From positions 12,999,438 through 13,063,437 of the forward strand of contig NC_065415.1 in the NCBI RefSeq assembly GCF_024362695.1: a stretch of 64,000 nucleotides of DNA. Reading direction: 5' to 3'. Made by a program: the position numbers and the translations under genes. Shown here one piece after another: positions 22,320-33,113 of the stretch. The notes beneath the pieces were generated by a model that saw only the letters and a program-made list of their open reading frames with translations, searched no databases and was not told where the DNA came from. The DNA comes from Pectinophora gossypiella (taxonomy: Eukaryota; Arthropoda; Insecta; Lepidoptera; Gelechiidae). The stretch's first letter is position 1; every line of letters starts with the position of its first letter.

Positions 22320-22406
22320 AATTTAATTTATTGTAAATATTAAATATAAATAATAATAATATTTTAATATTATATATTTAATATTTATTATTATTATTAA
22401 TTTATT
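22320..22406. repeat. AT-only inverted repeat
   Basis: An almost pure A+T hairpin: AAATATTAAATATAAATAAT on the left mirrors ATTATTATTAATTTATT on the right. Confidence 0.7.
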
Positions 22407-22445
22407 TTTTGTTTTTTATTAGAAATTAAGAATCTCGCAGGATTA

Positions 22446-22530
22446 CGACTTGTAAGTTGTAAGTTACAAATTGACGTATAAATTGTGTTGGGCGTACATA
22501 ACTTACAAGCTAACTTACAAGTTGTGTGCG
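22446..22530. repeat. Inverted repeat of CTTGTAAGTT units
   Basis: GACTTGTAAGTTGTAAGTTA at the left is mirrored by TAACTTACAAGCTAACTTAC..AAGT at the right, with a ~30 bp spacer. Confidence 0.65.
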
Positions 22531-22682
22531 TAACTGTGATTTACATCAGAACTATATATATTATAATAAGAGTTATTAAGTTAAGAGAATATCATAATGA
22601 AAACCATATGGCAGTATTAATAAATAAGACGAAAATAACTTCAAATTTGTTTAAAATGTTTTGTGTTTCTTAGTGAAATGAC

Positions 22683-22773
22683 ACATACATACATAAACTC
22701 ACGCCCATAATCCCTAATGGGGTGAGCAGAGCTACAAGTAATCAAAGACAACTTGCAGCCACTGTTGATACTC
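22683..22773 (-). mobile_element. LINE 3' UTR fragment with ATGT tail
   Basis: The reverse reads AACAGTGGCTGCAAGTTGTC...GGCGTGAGTTTATGTATGTA, matching 42105-42340 and 51339-51560. Confidence 0.7.
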
Positions 22774-23064
22774 ACTGTTGAAATAAGCCATCAAATAAAC
22801 AATAATAATATAAGGACTAACATTATAATGAATACGAATGCTGGTTGGTATGAAAATGTATGATATTAATCACTCCATTCTTAAGTATCTAGTTTAATTT
22901 ACATTTTTTTAAACAAGCCCCTTGAAGTACCTATAAAAATTAAAAATGTGTTTTACTCAAGCATTAATATCATGGTTAAAACCGAGATGCTTTTTCCTTA
23001 AGTAAAAATTCGTGTACATCATAATGAAGAAAATATTTTTATACAAATTAATAAATATTGCGGG

Positions 23065-23190
23065 TTCTTCTATCGTGTGGGTTGTGAGGTGGTTTACCAA
23101 CCCCGTCAACCCCGGCGTCAGGGTTAGTATTGAGCCGCCAAAGGCTCCTGACATGGCTCATAACGACTACTAACTTTCATCAGTAAGCGG
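23065..23190 (-). mobile_element. SINE-3 3' fragment
   Basis: TCTTCTATCGTGTGGGTTGT, then GTCAGGGTTAGTATTGAGCC and ATGGCTCATAACGACTACTA, the reverse of the SINE-3 end. Confidence 0.8.
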
Positions 23191-23402
23191 GTTTTAAACT
23201 AGAGAATATTTTCATTCAATCCGTAATATCCACCTGTCTACTTGTTAGCTGTAGCAATAATAGATAAATATATGTTATTTAAAAAAATAAATCCTTTATA
23301 CAGGATGTTGTAAATATTTGCACACCTGCTTGCAGGTTGAATAAATGCACTGTTTTACTTAGAATAAGATCTTTAACTTTGTGTTCAAGTAAATAAATGA
23401 TT

Positions 23403-23495
23403 ATGGTTAGTGACATCGTATATTCTGAATTGATATGAAGTGGAATTTTAATTATCCTTCTCAGTATTCGTTGCGATGTCACTAACTCCTGTAAC
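23403..23495. mobile_element. MITE-2 deletion derivative
   Basis: It keeps both ends (GTTAGTGACATCGTA and GTTGCGATGTCACTAACTCC) but only ~55 bp between them. Confidence 0.75.
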
Positions 23496-24074
23496 AAGAC
23501 TTGCTTTAGCTTGGTCTTGCTTTTTTATCTTCATGTCTTGTATCTCGACAGAAAAGAGTTTATTAGAGAAACAATTTGCTTGACAGTTCAATAAAGCTTA
23601 ATGTTAACATTACAATCGAAGAAAAATATGTTTTATTGTCTATTACAAGCTTTGTTCTTTCTTGGGTCATCTCAAAAGTTATGCCTCAATAAAAACCTCA
23701 GGTTTTATTACAAAAAAAATGAAGATAAAAGAAAACTAAAACGCAAGATAATGTTTTACACCTTTATTCTTAAAAGGAGTTCATAACTATTTCCATAATA
23801 GCGTAAGTACTTCTTTCGTGTCGATGACAAGTCGAAGTCGACAAAGTGATTTATAATTTGTCAGCCCAATATGCTGCCACGGTAATATCACGGGCGGAAG
23901 CGCTCATCAGGTCCTCAAGCGTGCAGGTTTCAGGGCACAGTGTACAGCGAGATAATAGCGTTCTACCAAACAGGGTTACCACGAGACGGATTTTAGGCTC
24001 TTGGTCTTTTCAGCCTGTAAGTAAAAAACCCTGCGATCACATAAATACATGACTTTATTCCATCAGCGATAGTC
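23496..24074. other. Intergenic DNA, nothing recognised
   Basis: A 68-codon frame at 23846-24052 lies in locally GC-richer sequence but has no family signal. Confidence 0.45.
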
Positions 24075-24150
24075 GGAGGTACATCCATCGTAACATGAAC
24101 TAAGTAATCATACCACACCGAACTTTCTGTTAGACCAACGTGATAAAGTA
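24060..24150 (+). repeat. REP-R copy, empty of MITE-1
   Basis: GTCGGAGGTACATCCATCGT...ACTTTCTGTTAGACCAACGTG runs through without MITE-1, unlike the copy at 63390-63610, where MITE-1 splits it at the TA. Confidence 0.75.
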
Positions 24151-24160
24151 GTTCCCTGTG

Positions 24161-24508
24161 CCGAAGGACGTAATATACGATCCCGACGACCCGACTACTC
24201 TAGCCATAGAGGCAGCCAATCAGCTTGCGACACCAAATACTTCAGGACCCCGATACCGACCCCGCCGCCGTGGTCGACGATTTCCCTCAATCAGCGCTTA
24301 TCGCTATCGACCCACTAGGGTCGATTAATTCTTTCACATATTTTTCCTCTCAGACGACGCCCTTAGCCGAGGTTCGCGCCTAACTGGGCACCCTCCTGTC
24401 ATCTTAAACGTTGTATCGGGTGAGAGCCTTCAGCGCTCCCCATTTGTCCGGCCATGTAGTTAGTGCCATCTGCGGCAAATCTACAATAAGTCACGTCAAA
24501 AAAAAAAG
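24161..24508 (+). mobile_element. RET-5, bounded copy with poly(A) and 10-bp target duplication
   Basis: It starts CCGAAGGACGTAATATACGA, ends ACAATAAGTCACGTC then a poly(A) run. Target duplication GTTCCCTGTG at 24151-24160 and 24509-24518. This shows the family is a retroelement read in this direction. There is no clear tRNA head or coding frame. It may be a SINE or the 3' end of a LINE. Confidence 0.9.
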
Positions 24509-24518
24509 GTTCCCTGTG

Positions 24519-24884
24519 GTCGGCATTATAAAATTAATGTTCACGTAGTGTCAAAAGTTTTCAGTAAACAAAGCCTTAGTCTGACGACAATTAATAGAAA
24601 ATGATGAGTGCTGTAATAGGAGGCCCGCTAAGTAACACAAACATTCACAGCAATAACCATTGCCAAATATTTAAGGAGGAGAACAGTAGGTTATTACTTT
24701 CATGTTTACTTTGAGAGAAATTACTTACAGCATTATATTAAATGTTGTAAGTCAACAACAAAGGGTTTACAACTGTATCCACGTCAAAATATGGTATTAA
24801 TATGTCTCACGCACGAAGGATTCAATAGTTCCGTACCATTGACTACGTAAACAAAAAAAGGATAATAATCTTTCTCTCTCTCTT
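24519..24884. other. Intergenic DNA, nothing recognised
   Basis: AT-rich; no shared repeat. Confidence 0.5.
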
Positions 24885-25340
24885 TATTTAAGAGTTGCGC
24901 TCTTGTCGGTGGAGTGGTTGCCTCCATTTTGGGCGTGTAGAACGGTGGTTGCCCAATCACCTTCCGTTCCGCAGTACACCGACCAATTTCTCAATCGGTG
25001 ATGTTCTAGCTAGAGCCCTACCAGAATCCATTTCCTCGGCCTCCAATCAGTACTGATACCGCTGCTGCCCCGCAACCGGGGTGCGCTTTTGAAGTAGCGC
25101 CGCCTACTCGGTACGTCACAAGATCGTCATAGAACCTAAGTAGCATTTTATAGGTTAGCCCGTCCCAGTGAGCTACCCACTAAATTCTGCTAATCCTGTC
25201 GCTATTTGGTCGGGGACTGCTTATTTTTATATTCGCAGCTAACCATCATAATTATCTGATGGCCGTTCCACTATCCGCCACCTGTGGACCCCGTAGATGG
25301 CCTACAGCTCAGCCTTCCTTAATAATCGCTTATAATATAT
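24885..25340 (-). mobile_element. LINE-b 3' terminal fragment
   Basis: On the minus strand the end encodes WRQPLHRQERNS and a stop, then AAATAAAGAGAGAGAG, matching the C-terminus of the LINE-b frame at 57682-57921. The rest is GC-richer non-coding-looking LINE sequence. Confidence 0.65.
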
Positions 25341-25566
25341 AATTTTATTTGTTTTTAGTATTTGTTGTTGTGTTTTTAGTACAGCAGCAAGAGAAATACA
25401 TAATACAATCGCGGTTCTCGAGATACAGCCTGGTGACCGACAGACGGACATACCTACAAAGAAGTCTCAGTAGACGCGTTTTTACCCTTTGGGTAAGGGT
25501 AAAAATAGTTAATATCGCCTTCAAAAAAGCTCAAAGTGAACGTTCAGACCTTTTTATTGTCTCATT

Positions 25567-25725
25567 TTATCGTGTGGGTTGTGAGGTAGACTACCAACCC
25601 GACCAATCCTGGGGTCAGATTTACTATTGAGTCACCTAAGGCCCCCGACATGGCTCATGTAACGACTACTAACTTGCATCAGTAAGTAGTAAAGGGACCA
25701 ACGGCTTAAAATGACTTCCGAAGTA
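25567..25725 (-). mobile_element. SINE-3 3' part
   Basis: ATCGTGTGGGTTGTGAGGTA...ACATGGCTCATGTAACGACT...GGGACCAACGGCTTAAAATG. Confidence 0.8.
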
Positions 25726-25876
25726 CTATTGTAATCTTAAAAGGCATCCGACACCAAATTGGAATTGACCAAAACAATTCTATGGAGTAATTTCTGATAA
25801 TGGCGTCGCCTCTAATTGATCGGCCGGCGGTAGAGTGTTGTTTCACACAGAACGGATAAAACGCGTTGTTGATTTG

Positions 25877-26090
25877 TATACAGGGTGTTAGTGATAGTAT
25901 AACGAATGCTGATAGGGATAATTCAGCTCATGATTCTGAGTTAATATCAAATGGAATTTTCCGTCGCAAATGTCGTGATTTTTTCGTGATTTTTTAAATT
26001 ATTTTCAACTTTTGCGATGGAAAAATCCACTTGATTATTATGAGCTGAATCATCTTCCTAGGTATGCATTACGATGTCATCTTACACCCC
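25877..26090. mobile_element. MITE-2 hairpin
   Basis: TATACAGGGTGTTAGTGATA at the left and ACGATGTCATCTTACACCCC at the right; the arms are diverged. Confidence 0.85.
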
Positions 26091-26239
26091 GTACGGTCAC
26101 GAGCATTAATATGTATACTTTGGCACCATGTCACATTAACTTTTTTGACAAATTGAACTGTAAGTCTCACTAAATGTCAAATATTATGTTACTGCGACAG
26201 AGTCCTAAAGTGGGTTCATTATATTGCTCATGACTGTAC
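26091..26239 (+). mobile_element. MITE-1, complete
   Basis: GTACGGTCACGAGCATTAAT at the left and ATTGCTCATGACTGTAC at the right. It abuts the MITE-2 copy on its left. Confidence 0.9.
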
Positions 26240-26261
26240 AAATGCGTACTGGTAGCCTTCA

Positions 26262-26437
26262 AACATCGATTCTGAGTTGATATCAAGTGGAATTTTCTGT
26301 CTGATAAAAAAATAGTGTTATTTTCAATTCAATATACTTTTCCGACGTAAAATTATACTTGATATCAACTCAGAATCATGATCTGAATCATACCTCAAAC
26401 TTTACATTACCTTGTCACTAACATCCTGTATACCTAA
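26262..26437. mobile_element. MITE-2 hairpin, left end missing
   Basis: GATTCTGAGTTGATATCAAG is mirrored by CTTGATATCAACTCAGAATC. It ends TTGTCACTAACATCCTGTAT. Confidence 0.85.
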
Positions 26438-27009
26438 TAAACTATACGTATGGTGAAAGGTGATCAGCCCGGTTCCTTGAATAATTAATTTAATTTTTAA
26501 TAAATTTATTTGAGTGTATTGTTTATAAGTACATTAATCTTACAACCTAATAGTAACAACCTAATAGTAGTAAATATGAATAATAATATGATATATGAAA
26601 CATAATGGACTTATTTACACTTGTTACCATGTTAAAATACCATGTTTTAAGCAAATAAATAATTATGCTAATGAATCCAGTAGGTAGGTAGTATGGTATG
26701 GTTTATTTTTTTTACCGATTGAGAGCGCTCACCTTTTCCTTCCAAGTGATGAACCCCATCAGACGCCAAACGAGGAATCTACAATAAATCCTCACGTCAA
26801 ATTACTCGCTCCTATAACTCCCTGTTCGTGTGAAACAAGCGTAATGGGTAGGAAGGAACTGACAAATTGAATCCTTTGTCCACATCGATCGCATCTAGAA
26901 AGACCGTGATGTATTCATGGGGATAATGGAATTGTTGGCGTGTAGCTTTTTATAGCGAATAATGTTGATCTTTGATGGGATAATTATCAGACTGCCGAGT
27001 AACTAAATC
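26438..27009. other. AT-rich intergenic DNA
   Basis: Nothing recognised. Confidence 0.5.
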
Positions 27010-27420
27010 GATCATATAGCATCACGCCTGTATCCCTGATGGGGTAGGCAGAGGTGTGTAGAATGTACATTCACTCCTCTTTTTTTTTGACGTGACTTAT
27101 TGTAGATTTGCCGCAGATGGCATTAACTACTTGGCCGGACAAATGGGGAGCGCTGAAGGCTCTCACCCGGTACAACGTTTAAGACCACAGGCCTGAGAGT
27201 GCCCAGTTGGGCGCGAACCTCGGCTCAGGGCGTCGTCTGAAAGGAAAAATATTTGAAAGAATTAATCGATCCTAGTGGGTCGATAGCGATAAGCTCTGAT
27301 TGAGGGAGTCGTCGACCACGCCGGTGGTGTCGGTATCGGGTATGTATACACCCACTTCTCGCCAGCTATGTTTTAAGTCCCATGTAATAGGGAGCCTGTC
27401 TATTGCGCTTCACCAGCATA
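27010..27420 (+). repeat. REP-T split by RET-5
   Basis: REP-T at 27010-27080 (CACGCCTGTATCCCTGATGG) resumes at about 27346 (CCACTTCTCGCCAGC...AAGTCCCATGTAATAGG) after a reversed RET-5 copy. Confidence 0.8.
27080..27346 (-). mobile_element. RET-5, 5'-truncated, nested in REP-T
   Basis: Poly(T), then GACGTGACTTATTGTAGATT...GATAGCGATAAGCTCTGATT. The flanks (ACATTCACTCCTC and ACACCCACTTCTC) look like a diverged target duplication. Confidence 0.85.
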
Positions 27421-27559
27421 TATCCTGCAAAACACGTGATAAAAATTATCGATGACCTAACACAAATTCAAACACACGACATCGAACTCTGTGGTTTAGA
27501 GCCCGTGATACTAGGACAATTTATTTAATATTGTTCGATGCCTACCTTCTCTAACATCT

Positions 27560-28130
27560 TCAGTATTTCGTGGTCCAGTGATAGGCCTACGATCTTGTGG
27601 TCCCGGATTCGAATCCCGGTGGGGAAATATCACGAAAATTACTTTGTGATCCCTAGTTTAGTTAGGACATTACAGGCCTGGTTGTGACATTTAAACCCAC
27701 CCGGACTTACGAGCGGCATAAGAGGCGCAACGCGCCTGCGCGCCTTTCCAACATTACAGCAACGGGTCTGCGCGCCGCTACAAAGACACTGCGACGATCT
27801 CGGCGGAACAGCTGACAACGATCTTTTTGTTTTATTTTCTCAAGTTAATAATTACCAGTTTTTACAGTCCACTGATAGTTTTATTACAACACCAGAGTAG
27901 ATAACCCTTGTAGTAAGTGATAGGGCTCTAGTCTCCAATACAAGGCCGAAAGTAAGATGATCCGTGCTTCATGAAGGCACGTTAAACCGTTGGTCCGGGT
28001 TACTACTTACTGATGTAAGCAAGTAGTCGTTACATGAGTCATGTCAGGGGCTTTTGGCGGCTCAATGGTAGCCCTGACACCAGGGTTGATAAGGTTGGTA
28101 ATCCACCTCACAACCCAAACGAGAGAAGTA
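27560..28130 (+). mobile_element. SINE-3 interrupted by a GC-rich ~255 bp segment
   Basis: Head and B-box at 27565-27630 (GGATTCGAATCCCGG), then a foreign segment at about 27682-27938, then the 3' part (GAAAGTAAGATGATCCGTGC...GTAATCCACCTCACAACCCA). Confidence 0.85.
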
Positions 28131-28369
28131 TTTCGTATAAAACGGACCGAAGCTTCAGTATTTATGCATAACACCGTCCAATCAAGTGAAGGAAATAGCG
28201 ACGCCGCAGTCAGCGCGTCCCAATTAGTTCATATCCCGTGTTAACATTGTGTGATTGAAACGCTGCTTACGAAGTTCATTATGATGTTTACCCATCACTT
28301 ATGTAAATAAAATGTACTGCGTACGGATTATCTTCAATTCTGTAGGTACATAACGATACGAATGGAAAT

Positions 28370-28515
28370 CAGAAATCAGAATCATTTATTCAACGTAATA
28401 TTATCATGGATAAATTTGTTCAAGGTCAATGTAACATTTTTGAACTTACGTCATTTCGCAAGGTGTTATATATGTATAGCTGAGGAAAAGATATGATGAC
28501 AAGAAACTGCAACAG
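28370..28515 (-). mobile_element. LINE 3' UTR (second copy at 42995-43140)
   Basis: The reverse reads AAGATGTGTTGCTGTTGCAG...GAATAAATGATTCTGATT; the GATTCTGATT tail marks the insertion end. Confidence 0.7.
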
Positions 28516-28761
28516 CAACACATCTTTTAAATCAATGACGATATAGATTACAACTTATTTAATAACTAGAGGAACACATTTAATACCAGATATTTTTATT
28601 GTTCAGGTAATCGTTATAATAAGGTTTTTTACGTAAAGTAAATTTATTTTCTGACAAAAACGTATACATAACCCCAAAAAAGATGAATTTAATTTACTTA
28701 ATCTAGTATTTTGATTAGCAATTGAATGGAAATTGTAGACTCGGGGTATATTGAGGGGGAC

Positions 28762-28862
28762 GCAGGTGCTAATTACTTTAGACGCGATCGAATTTTGTTG
28801 TAAGTTTTCTATACCTGTCTTTTTCTTATCCAACAAAAAAGAAAGGGAAACTGCACTTAAGA
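28762..28862. mobile_element. MITE-3 end fragment
   Basis: GCAGGTGCTAATTACTTTAG..CCTGTCTTTTTCTTATCCAA resembles one MITE-3 terminus. Confidence 0.45.
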
Positions 28863-28934
28863 TAAATTATGACTCATTGGTGCAAGTCCGGTACGGGGTT
28901 CGAAGCGGCGCTCCCCGAATAAGAAGCAAGTCGG

Positions 28935-29168
28935 TGTACAGTCATAAGCAATATAATGTACCCACTTTAGGACTCTGTCGCACTAACATATTTGACATTT
29001 AGTGAGACTTACAGTTCAATTTGTCAAAAAAATTATGTGACATGGTACCAAAGTGTATATATGTCACCGTAAAATTGTAAATAACGTTAGATTATAAAGA
29101 TTCAAATCGATAGATTATAATCTCGCGAAATTTTACGGTGACATATATATCAATGCTCGTGATCGTAC
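28935..29168 (-). mobile_element. MITE-1 with nested 92-bp palindromic element
   Basis: GTACAGTCATAAGCAATATA...GCTCGTGATCGTAC. It is interrupted at 29057-29148. Confidence 0.88.
29057..29148. mobile_element. Tiny foldback element nested in MITE-1
   Basis: ~20-bp inverted ends ATATATGTCACCGTAAAATT / AATTTTACGGTGACATATAT. The interior is AT-rich and also partly palindromic. Confidence 0.8.
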
Positions 29169-29222
29169 CACAGGACAAGTTGACTTTCAACTATTTACAA
29201 TTTTGTGCACATAATTTGTAAA

Positions 29223-29529
29223 CATCATCTCCCTAGTATAATCTCGTTTTTCACAGGATCCGCTTACATAACCTGAAGTTTTCACAGGTCCAGTTTTTTA
29301 CAATAGCGACTGCCTTTCTAACCTTCCAACCCGCGAAGGGAAAACCAGCCCAATACAGCTTAGGTTACATACTCCCGAAAATGCATTTCTCGGGAATGTG
29401 GGTTTCCTCACTATGTTTTCAATCACCGCTGAGCACGTGATGATTATTTATGATCCAAACATGAATTCGAAAACAAATTCGACAAACATTGGTTCAAAGC
29501 GTTCTATCAACTGGGCTACCACGGCTTAC
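29223..29529 (-). mobile_element. SINE-2, near complete
   Basis: Reverse copy: CATCTCCCTAGTATAATC...TCAACTGGGCTACCACGGCT. Part of the tRNA head is deleted. Confidence 0.88.
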
Positions 29530-29734
29530 TAACTGTAAATGTCAGAAAAAATATCTAGTACACAGAGATTTACAGAGCACTGCAACAAGGAGTCGCATTG
29601 CGCTACAAACATTTGGCAAGGTTGTCTATAGTAAATAATCCATTATAACAATTCCTAAGAGACTAACGTGTAGACAATACGCGTTCCTTTTTAAATTGGC
29701 AGAAAAATTGACGAGTATCATGTTTTTTTGGGAA

Positions 29735-29945
29735 TAGAACTCGGCTCTGAGCAACGTCTGTGAGAATTATGTTAGTGGGTCCGTGTTTCGGAAGACATGT
29801 TAAGCCGTTGGCTCCAGAGTAATCGTTACATGAGCCATGTCAGAGGCCTTTAGCGGCTCAATAACAACCCTGACAATAGGGTTGATGAGGTTGGTTATTC
29901 ACCTTACAACCCACACGATGGACGAAGTAGAGAAGAAGTGGCGGT
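29735..29945 (+). mobile_element. SINE-3, head missing
   Basis: GGGTCCGTGTTTCGGAAGAC...TTGGTTATTCACCTTACAAC. Diverged. Confidence 0.75.
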
Positions 29946-29949
29946 CTAG

Positions 29950-30085
29950 AATACCGATAGCGATAAGCGCTGAAGAAGAAAAACCTCAACCACGCAGGCG
30001 GAGTTGATGTCGGGGACCTGAAGCGTTTGCTGTCGCAAGCTGAGTCACCTGTATAGCAAGAGGAAACGGGTCGTCATAACAGGGT
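29950..30085 (-). mobile_element. RET-5 5' part, degenerate
   Basis: CCGATAGCGATAAGCGCTGA..CACGCAGGCGGAGTTGATGTC..GCTGTCGCAAGCTGA matches the RET-5 upstream half. Confidence 0.65.
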
Positions 30086-30112
30086 ATTTGCCTAGGTCAC
30101 AGATAAATTATA

Positions 30113-30140
30113 ACACACAAACACACACACACACACACAC
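30113..30140. repeat. (AC)n microsatellite
   Basis: An AC run of about 14 units with one AAC interruption. Confidence 0.95.
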
Positions 30141-30224
30141 ATCTTATCTCATAAGTATTTCTCTTTAACTTTTATTTAAACGTTGATTATTATTGTTAAA
30201 AGAAATAAATAGATATATATTATG

Positions 30225-30368
30225 TACTACCAAAGTTGTAATAGCAATTAGGAAGAGCGGGGCTTCCTGACACAGGTCTTTACATGAGGCTTACTAGGAA
30301 GTCCCAATAATGGGTTTATTATTTATGATGTACTATTTAAAGCAAATAAACTATTTTGATTTTGATTT
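30225..30368 (+). mobile_element. LINE 3' end with TTTTGATTTTGATT tail
   Basis: GGGCTTCCTGACACAGGTC...AATAAACTATTTTGATTTTG is a common non-LTR 3' end type. Confidence 0.65.
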
Positions 30369-31214
30369 CTTGACTAATCTATAAATAGAAGCCAGTCTAA
30401 GATGACCAAAGTCTAATCTCATTTCAATTTTCGACTTGTTTTTGAATTGTATGTATGATTTAAGTAATAATGAGTACGACATTTGACGGCTTTTATCGAT
30501 GACGTCACAGGGCAATATTTTCATACAAACTATAAAGAAAACTTTCGTTTGACATTTCGTAAAAAGTATCTCATTTGACAAGGTGGTCAAGTTATTGTAA
30601 AGATGCACGATAGAAGTAAATTTTGACAGTTGTCACATTTATAGTAAAAGGGAGCCAGGATAAGTGACCTTATAACTTAGTATTCGCTTAAGAAAACATC
30701 AGAATGGATTTCTCTCGTGATTTTACTATACTACTTACATGTACTCTACCTCTCGATTGTATTAATTTAATTCTCGACCTTCCAATTGTATTAATTTAAT
30801 TAATTAAGATTAAAGTTTTTTTATTCTCAGTCGGTGTTCTGTCACTCCGTGTACTTGCGTTGCAAAAACTATAATTTAACTTCACCTAATTTTTTTTTTT
30901 CGAATGAAATCATATTTGGTTACAATTTATTTCATTAGATGCGGTTTCAATTTTGCGCTAACAGTAAAAGCTTTTTGACCAGTACAAAATTATTTAAATT
31001 TCTTTAGCATTAATGTTACCTGTAGGTATTTGAAAATGAAAAAGATATTCCGCACAATTTTATTATTGTTTTTTGTATTTTTTTTTAAAGCGGTTCGTTA
31101 GTTTACTTCTGAATTGGAGTCAAATAACTCGTTGAGGCAGTGAAATAGTAATAACTACCCACTGCTAGATATTTATAGACCTCTTCTCTTAAAGCGAAAT
31201 AAATAATAAATAAA
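30369..31214. other. AT-rich intergenic DNA
   Basis: No gene. The 85-codon minus frame at 30351-30608 shows no family signal. Confidence 0.5.
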
Positions 31215-31312
31215 TAGGCCGCCTGTTGTGCTTTTCTGTATATGCTGTCCTTATCTCTGTATTTTGTGTCCATTGTGCTCAATAAAGTATTTTATCTATC
31301 TATCTAAACAGT
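31215..31312 (+). mobile_element. LINE 3' end with (TCTA)n tail
   Basis: ATAGGCCGCCTGTTGTGC...TGTGCTCAATAAAGTATTTT then TATCTATCTATCT. Confidence 0.65.
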
Positions 31313-31440
31313 AATTTCTACAAGTAATCTTAGAGTGATAGAACTCAATAAGGGTACCTACTGGAGCGCGGGATGGTGTAATATAACAAATAATATAAAA
31401 ATAAATTAATAAGAAATAAGGAAAAATACCCTTCTAAATT

Positions 31441-31456
31441 CCCCCCCCCCCCCCCC
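31441..31456. repeat. Poly(C) tract of 16
   Basis: Sixteen consecutive C in otherwise AT-rich DNA; the length may be an assembly estimate. Confidence 0.95.
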
Positions 31457-31550
31457 AACCTTTACGTTACGTTCTTCGAAAAATATATAGATAGCGCTAT
31501 AAAGATATTCCTTCGTTTAACCTTCTAATTTCATGGATAACAGGCTACGC

Positions 31551-31698
31551 TAAAAAGGCCACATCGAAGCAATTCATCTAAAAGCAATATTCCGATTTGA
31601 CACTTGCGCATAAAAAAGTAAGTGCGCAATGCAAACAAATTTAATGTCAAATAGCAATATTGCTTTTTTAGATGAATTGCTTCGATGTGGCCTTTTTA
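31551..31698. mobile_element. Foldback MITE with ~50-bp arms
   Basis: TAAAAAGGCCACATCGAAGC at the left is exactly mirrored by GCTTCGATGTGGCCTTTTTA at the right. The loop has a smaller hairpin, TTGCGCATAA...AAGTGCGCAA. Confidence 0.9.
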
Positions 31699-31714
31699 AT
31701 CCCCCAGGCATATG

Positions 31715-32157
31715 CATCTTTTATTTTTTTTATTTTATTTTATTTGGGATGAAAAACAGCAGTACAAAATCATTACATTATAGTCTTAGCACTAAACAGT
31801 TTAGGTATATGTACAGCCAACAACAACATCCACATATTACTATACAGAATTCTGTGAAGAAGACATTATCATCCAGTTGCACATTAGATAGAACTTAGCT
31901 GAGTTCAAAAGAAGAAAAAAGGATTATTGATTAGGTTCAGGTCGCAGGCTGTCCATGACAGCTCTCTTAAACTTAGGGGCGTTTAGGTAACATATGTCTA
32001 AATTAATAAAAAGACTATTATAAAGTTGTGCGACCCGGCGCAGGGGCACTCGTTTACCCGCGTTTGTGCGACAGTGACCCAACGCAAAGAACGGGTAGTT
32101 TTTTTCCGTATAAATTCCGACCCGTTTTATTACACCTAGCACAATGATATCTTTCAT
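31715..32157 (-). pseudogene. LINE-f 3' end with RT C-terminal frame
   Basis: The minus-strand frame at 31924-32157 reads ...RVGIYTEKNYPFFALGHCRT, then RVPLRRVAQLYNSL and APKFKRAVMDSL. This looks like the C-terminal tail found in lepidopteran jockey/CR1-type reverse transcriptases, though I cannot fix the family. The ~200 bp downstream end in an A-rich (AAATA)n run on the minus strand (31720-31745), as expected for a LINE 3' tail. The upstream catalytic part is absent. Confidence 0.6.
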
Positions 32158-32283
32158 TGATATACATAACTACTTAGTTATATATCTTAGTTGTATATTG
32201 ATATACAATCTTCTCAGTTGTATGTCAATGCCTTCCATCCATTATTATTCTGAACAAAATATAAGAGAAGCAATATATTGCTT

Positions 32284-32432
32284 GTACGGTCACGAGCACT
32301 AATATGTATACACTTTGAAACCATGTCACATTAACTTTTTTGACAAATTAAACCATCAGTCTCATTAAATGTCAAATATGATAGAGCGACAGGGTTCTAA
32401 AGTGGGAACATGATATTGTTCATGACTGTACC
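32284..32432 (+). mobile_element. MITE-1, complete
   Basis: GTACGGTCACGAGCACTAAT...TTGTTCATGACTGTAC. Confidence 0.9.
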
Positions 32433-32548
32433 TATAGGTAGTAACATAATTCTATACATAATGGTGATCCAAATATCAAGCAACAATTATTTTTATATAT
32501 ACTTCTGCCAATACATTGTATTTTGGAATAATTATGTACAAGACTAAT

Positions 32549-32863
32549 CTTCTTCTTATCGTGTGGGTAGTGAGGTAGAATACCAACCTCATCAACCCTG
32601 GTGTCAGGGTTGTATTTGAGCCGTCATGGGCCCCTGACATGGCTCATGTAACGATTCCTAACTTACATAAGTAAATAGTAACCGGGACCAATTGCTTAAC
32701 GTACCTTCCGAAGCACGGATCATCTTACTTTCGGACAATCAGCCTGTAATGTCCTAACCAAACTAGGGATCACAAAGTGATTTTTGTGATATGTCCCCAC
32801 CGGGATTCGAACCCGGGGCCTCCGGATCGTGAGTCTAACGCTCAACCACTGGACCACAGAGTT
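32549..32863 (-). mobile_element. SINE-3, near complete
   Basis: Reverse: TCTTCTTATCGTGTGGGTAG...CCCACCGGGATTCGAACCCG...CAACCACTGGACCACAGAG. Confidence 0.9.
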
Positions 32864-32961
32864 ACAAAACTAACATTAAGCGAACTCCACTCCCACAGAC
32901 AAACCGAGGAATTGGTTTTGTGGGGTTTTTATTGTACCCATATTTTCTGTATTTCTTATGA

Positions 32962-33113
32962 AAAATAATAGTATTTTATGCAACAGTTGTATAAGAAGGG
33001 TCAAAAAATGCGAGTGGCGTGAGTTGCGATGTGAGCCTTAGCGAACATCGCAATAAGAGACGCCACGAGCATTTTTTGACCTAGTTATACAACGTTGCAT
33101 ACAATACTTTTTC
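32962..33113. repeat. Imperfect foldback with ~65-bp arms
   Basis: TATGCAACAGTTGTATAAG..GGTCAAAAAATGCGAGTGGC is mirrored by GCCACGAGCATTTTTTGACC..TATACAACGTTGCATA. The loop is GAGCCTTAGCGA. Confidence 0.88.
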
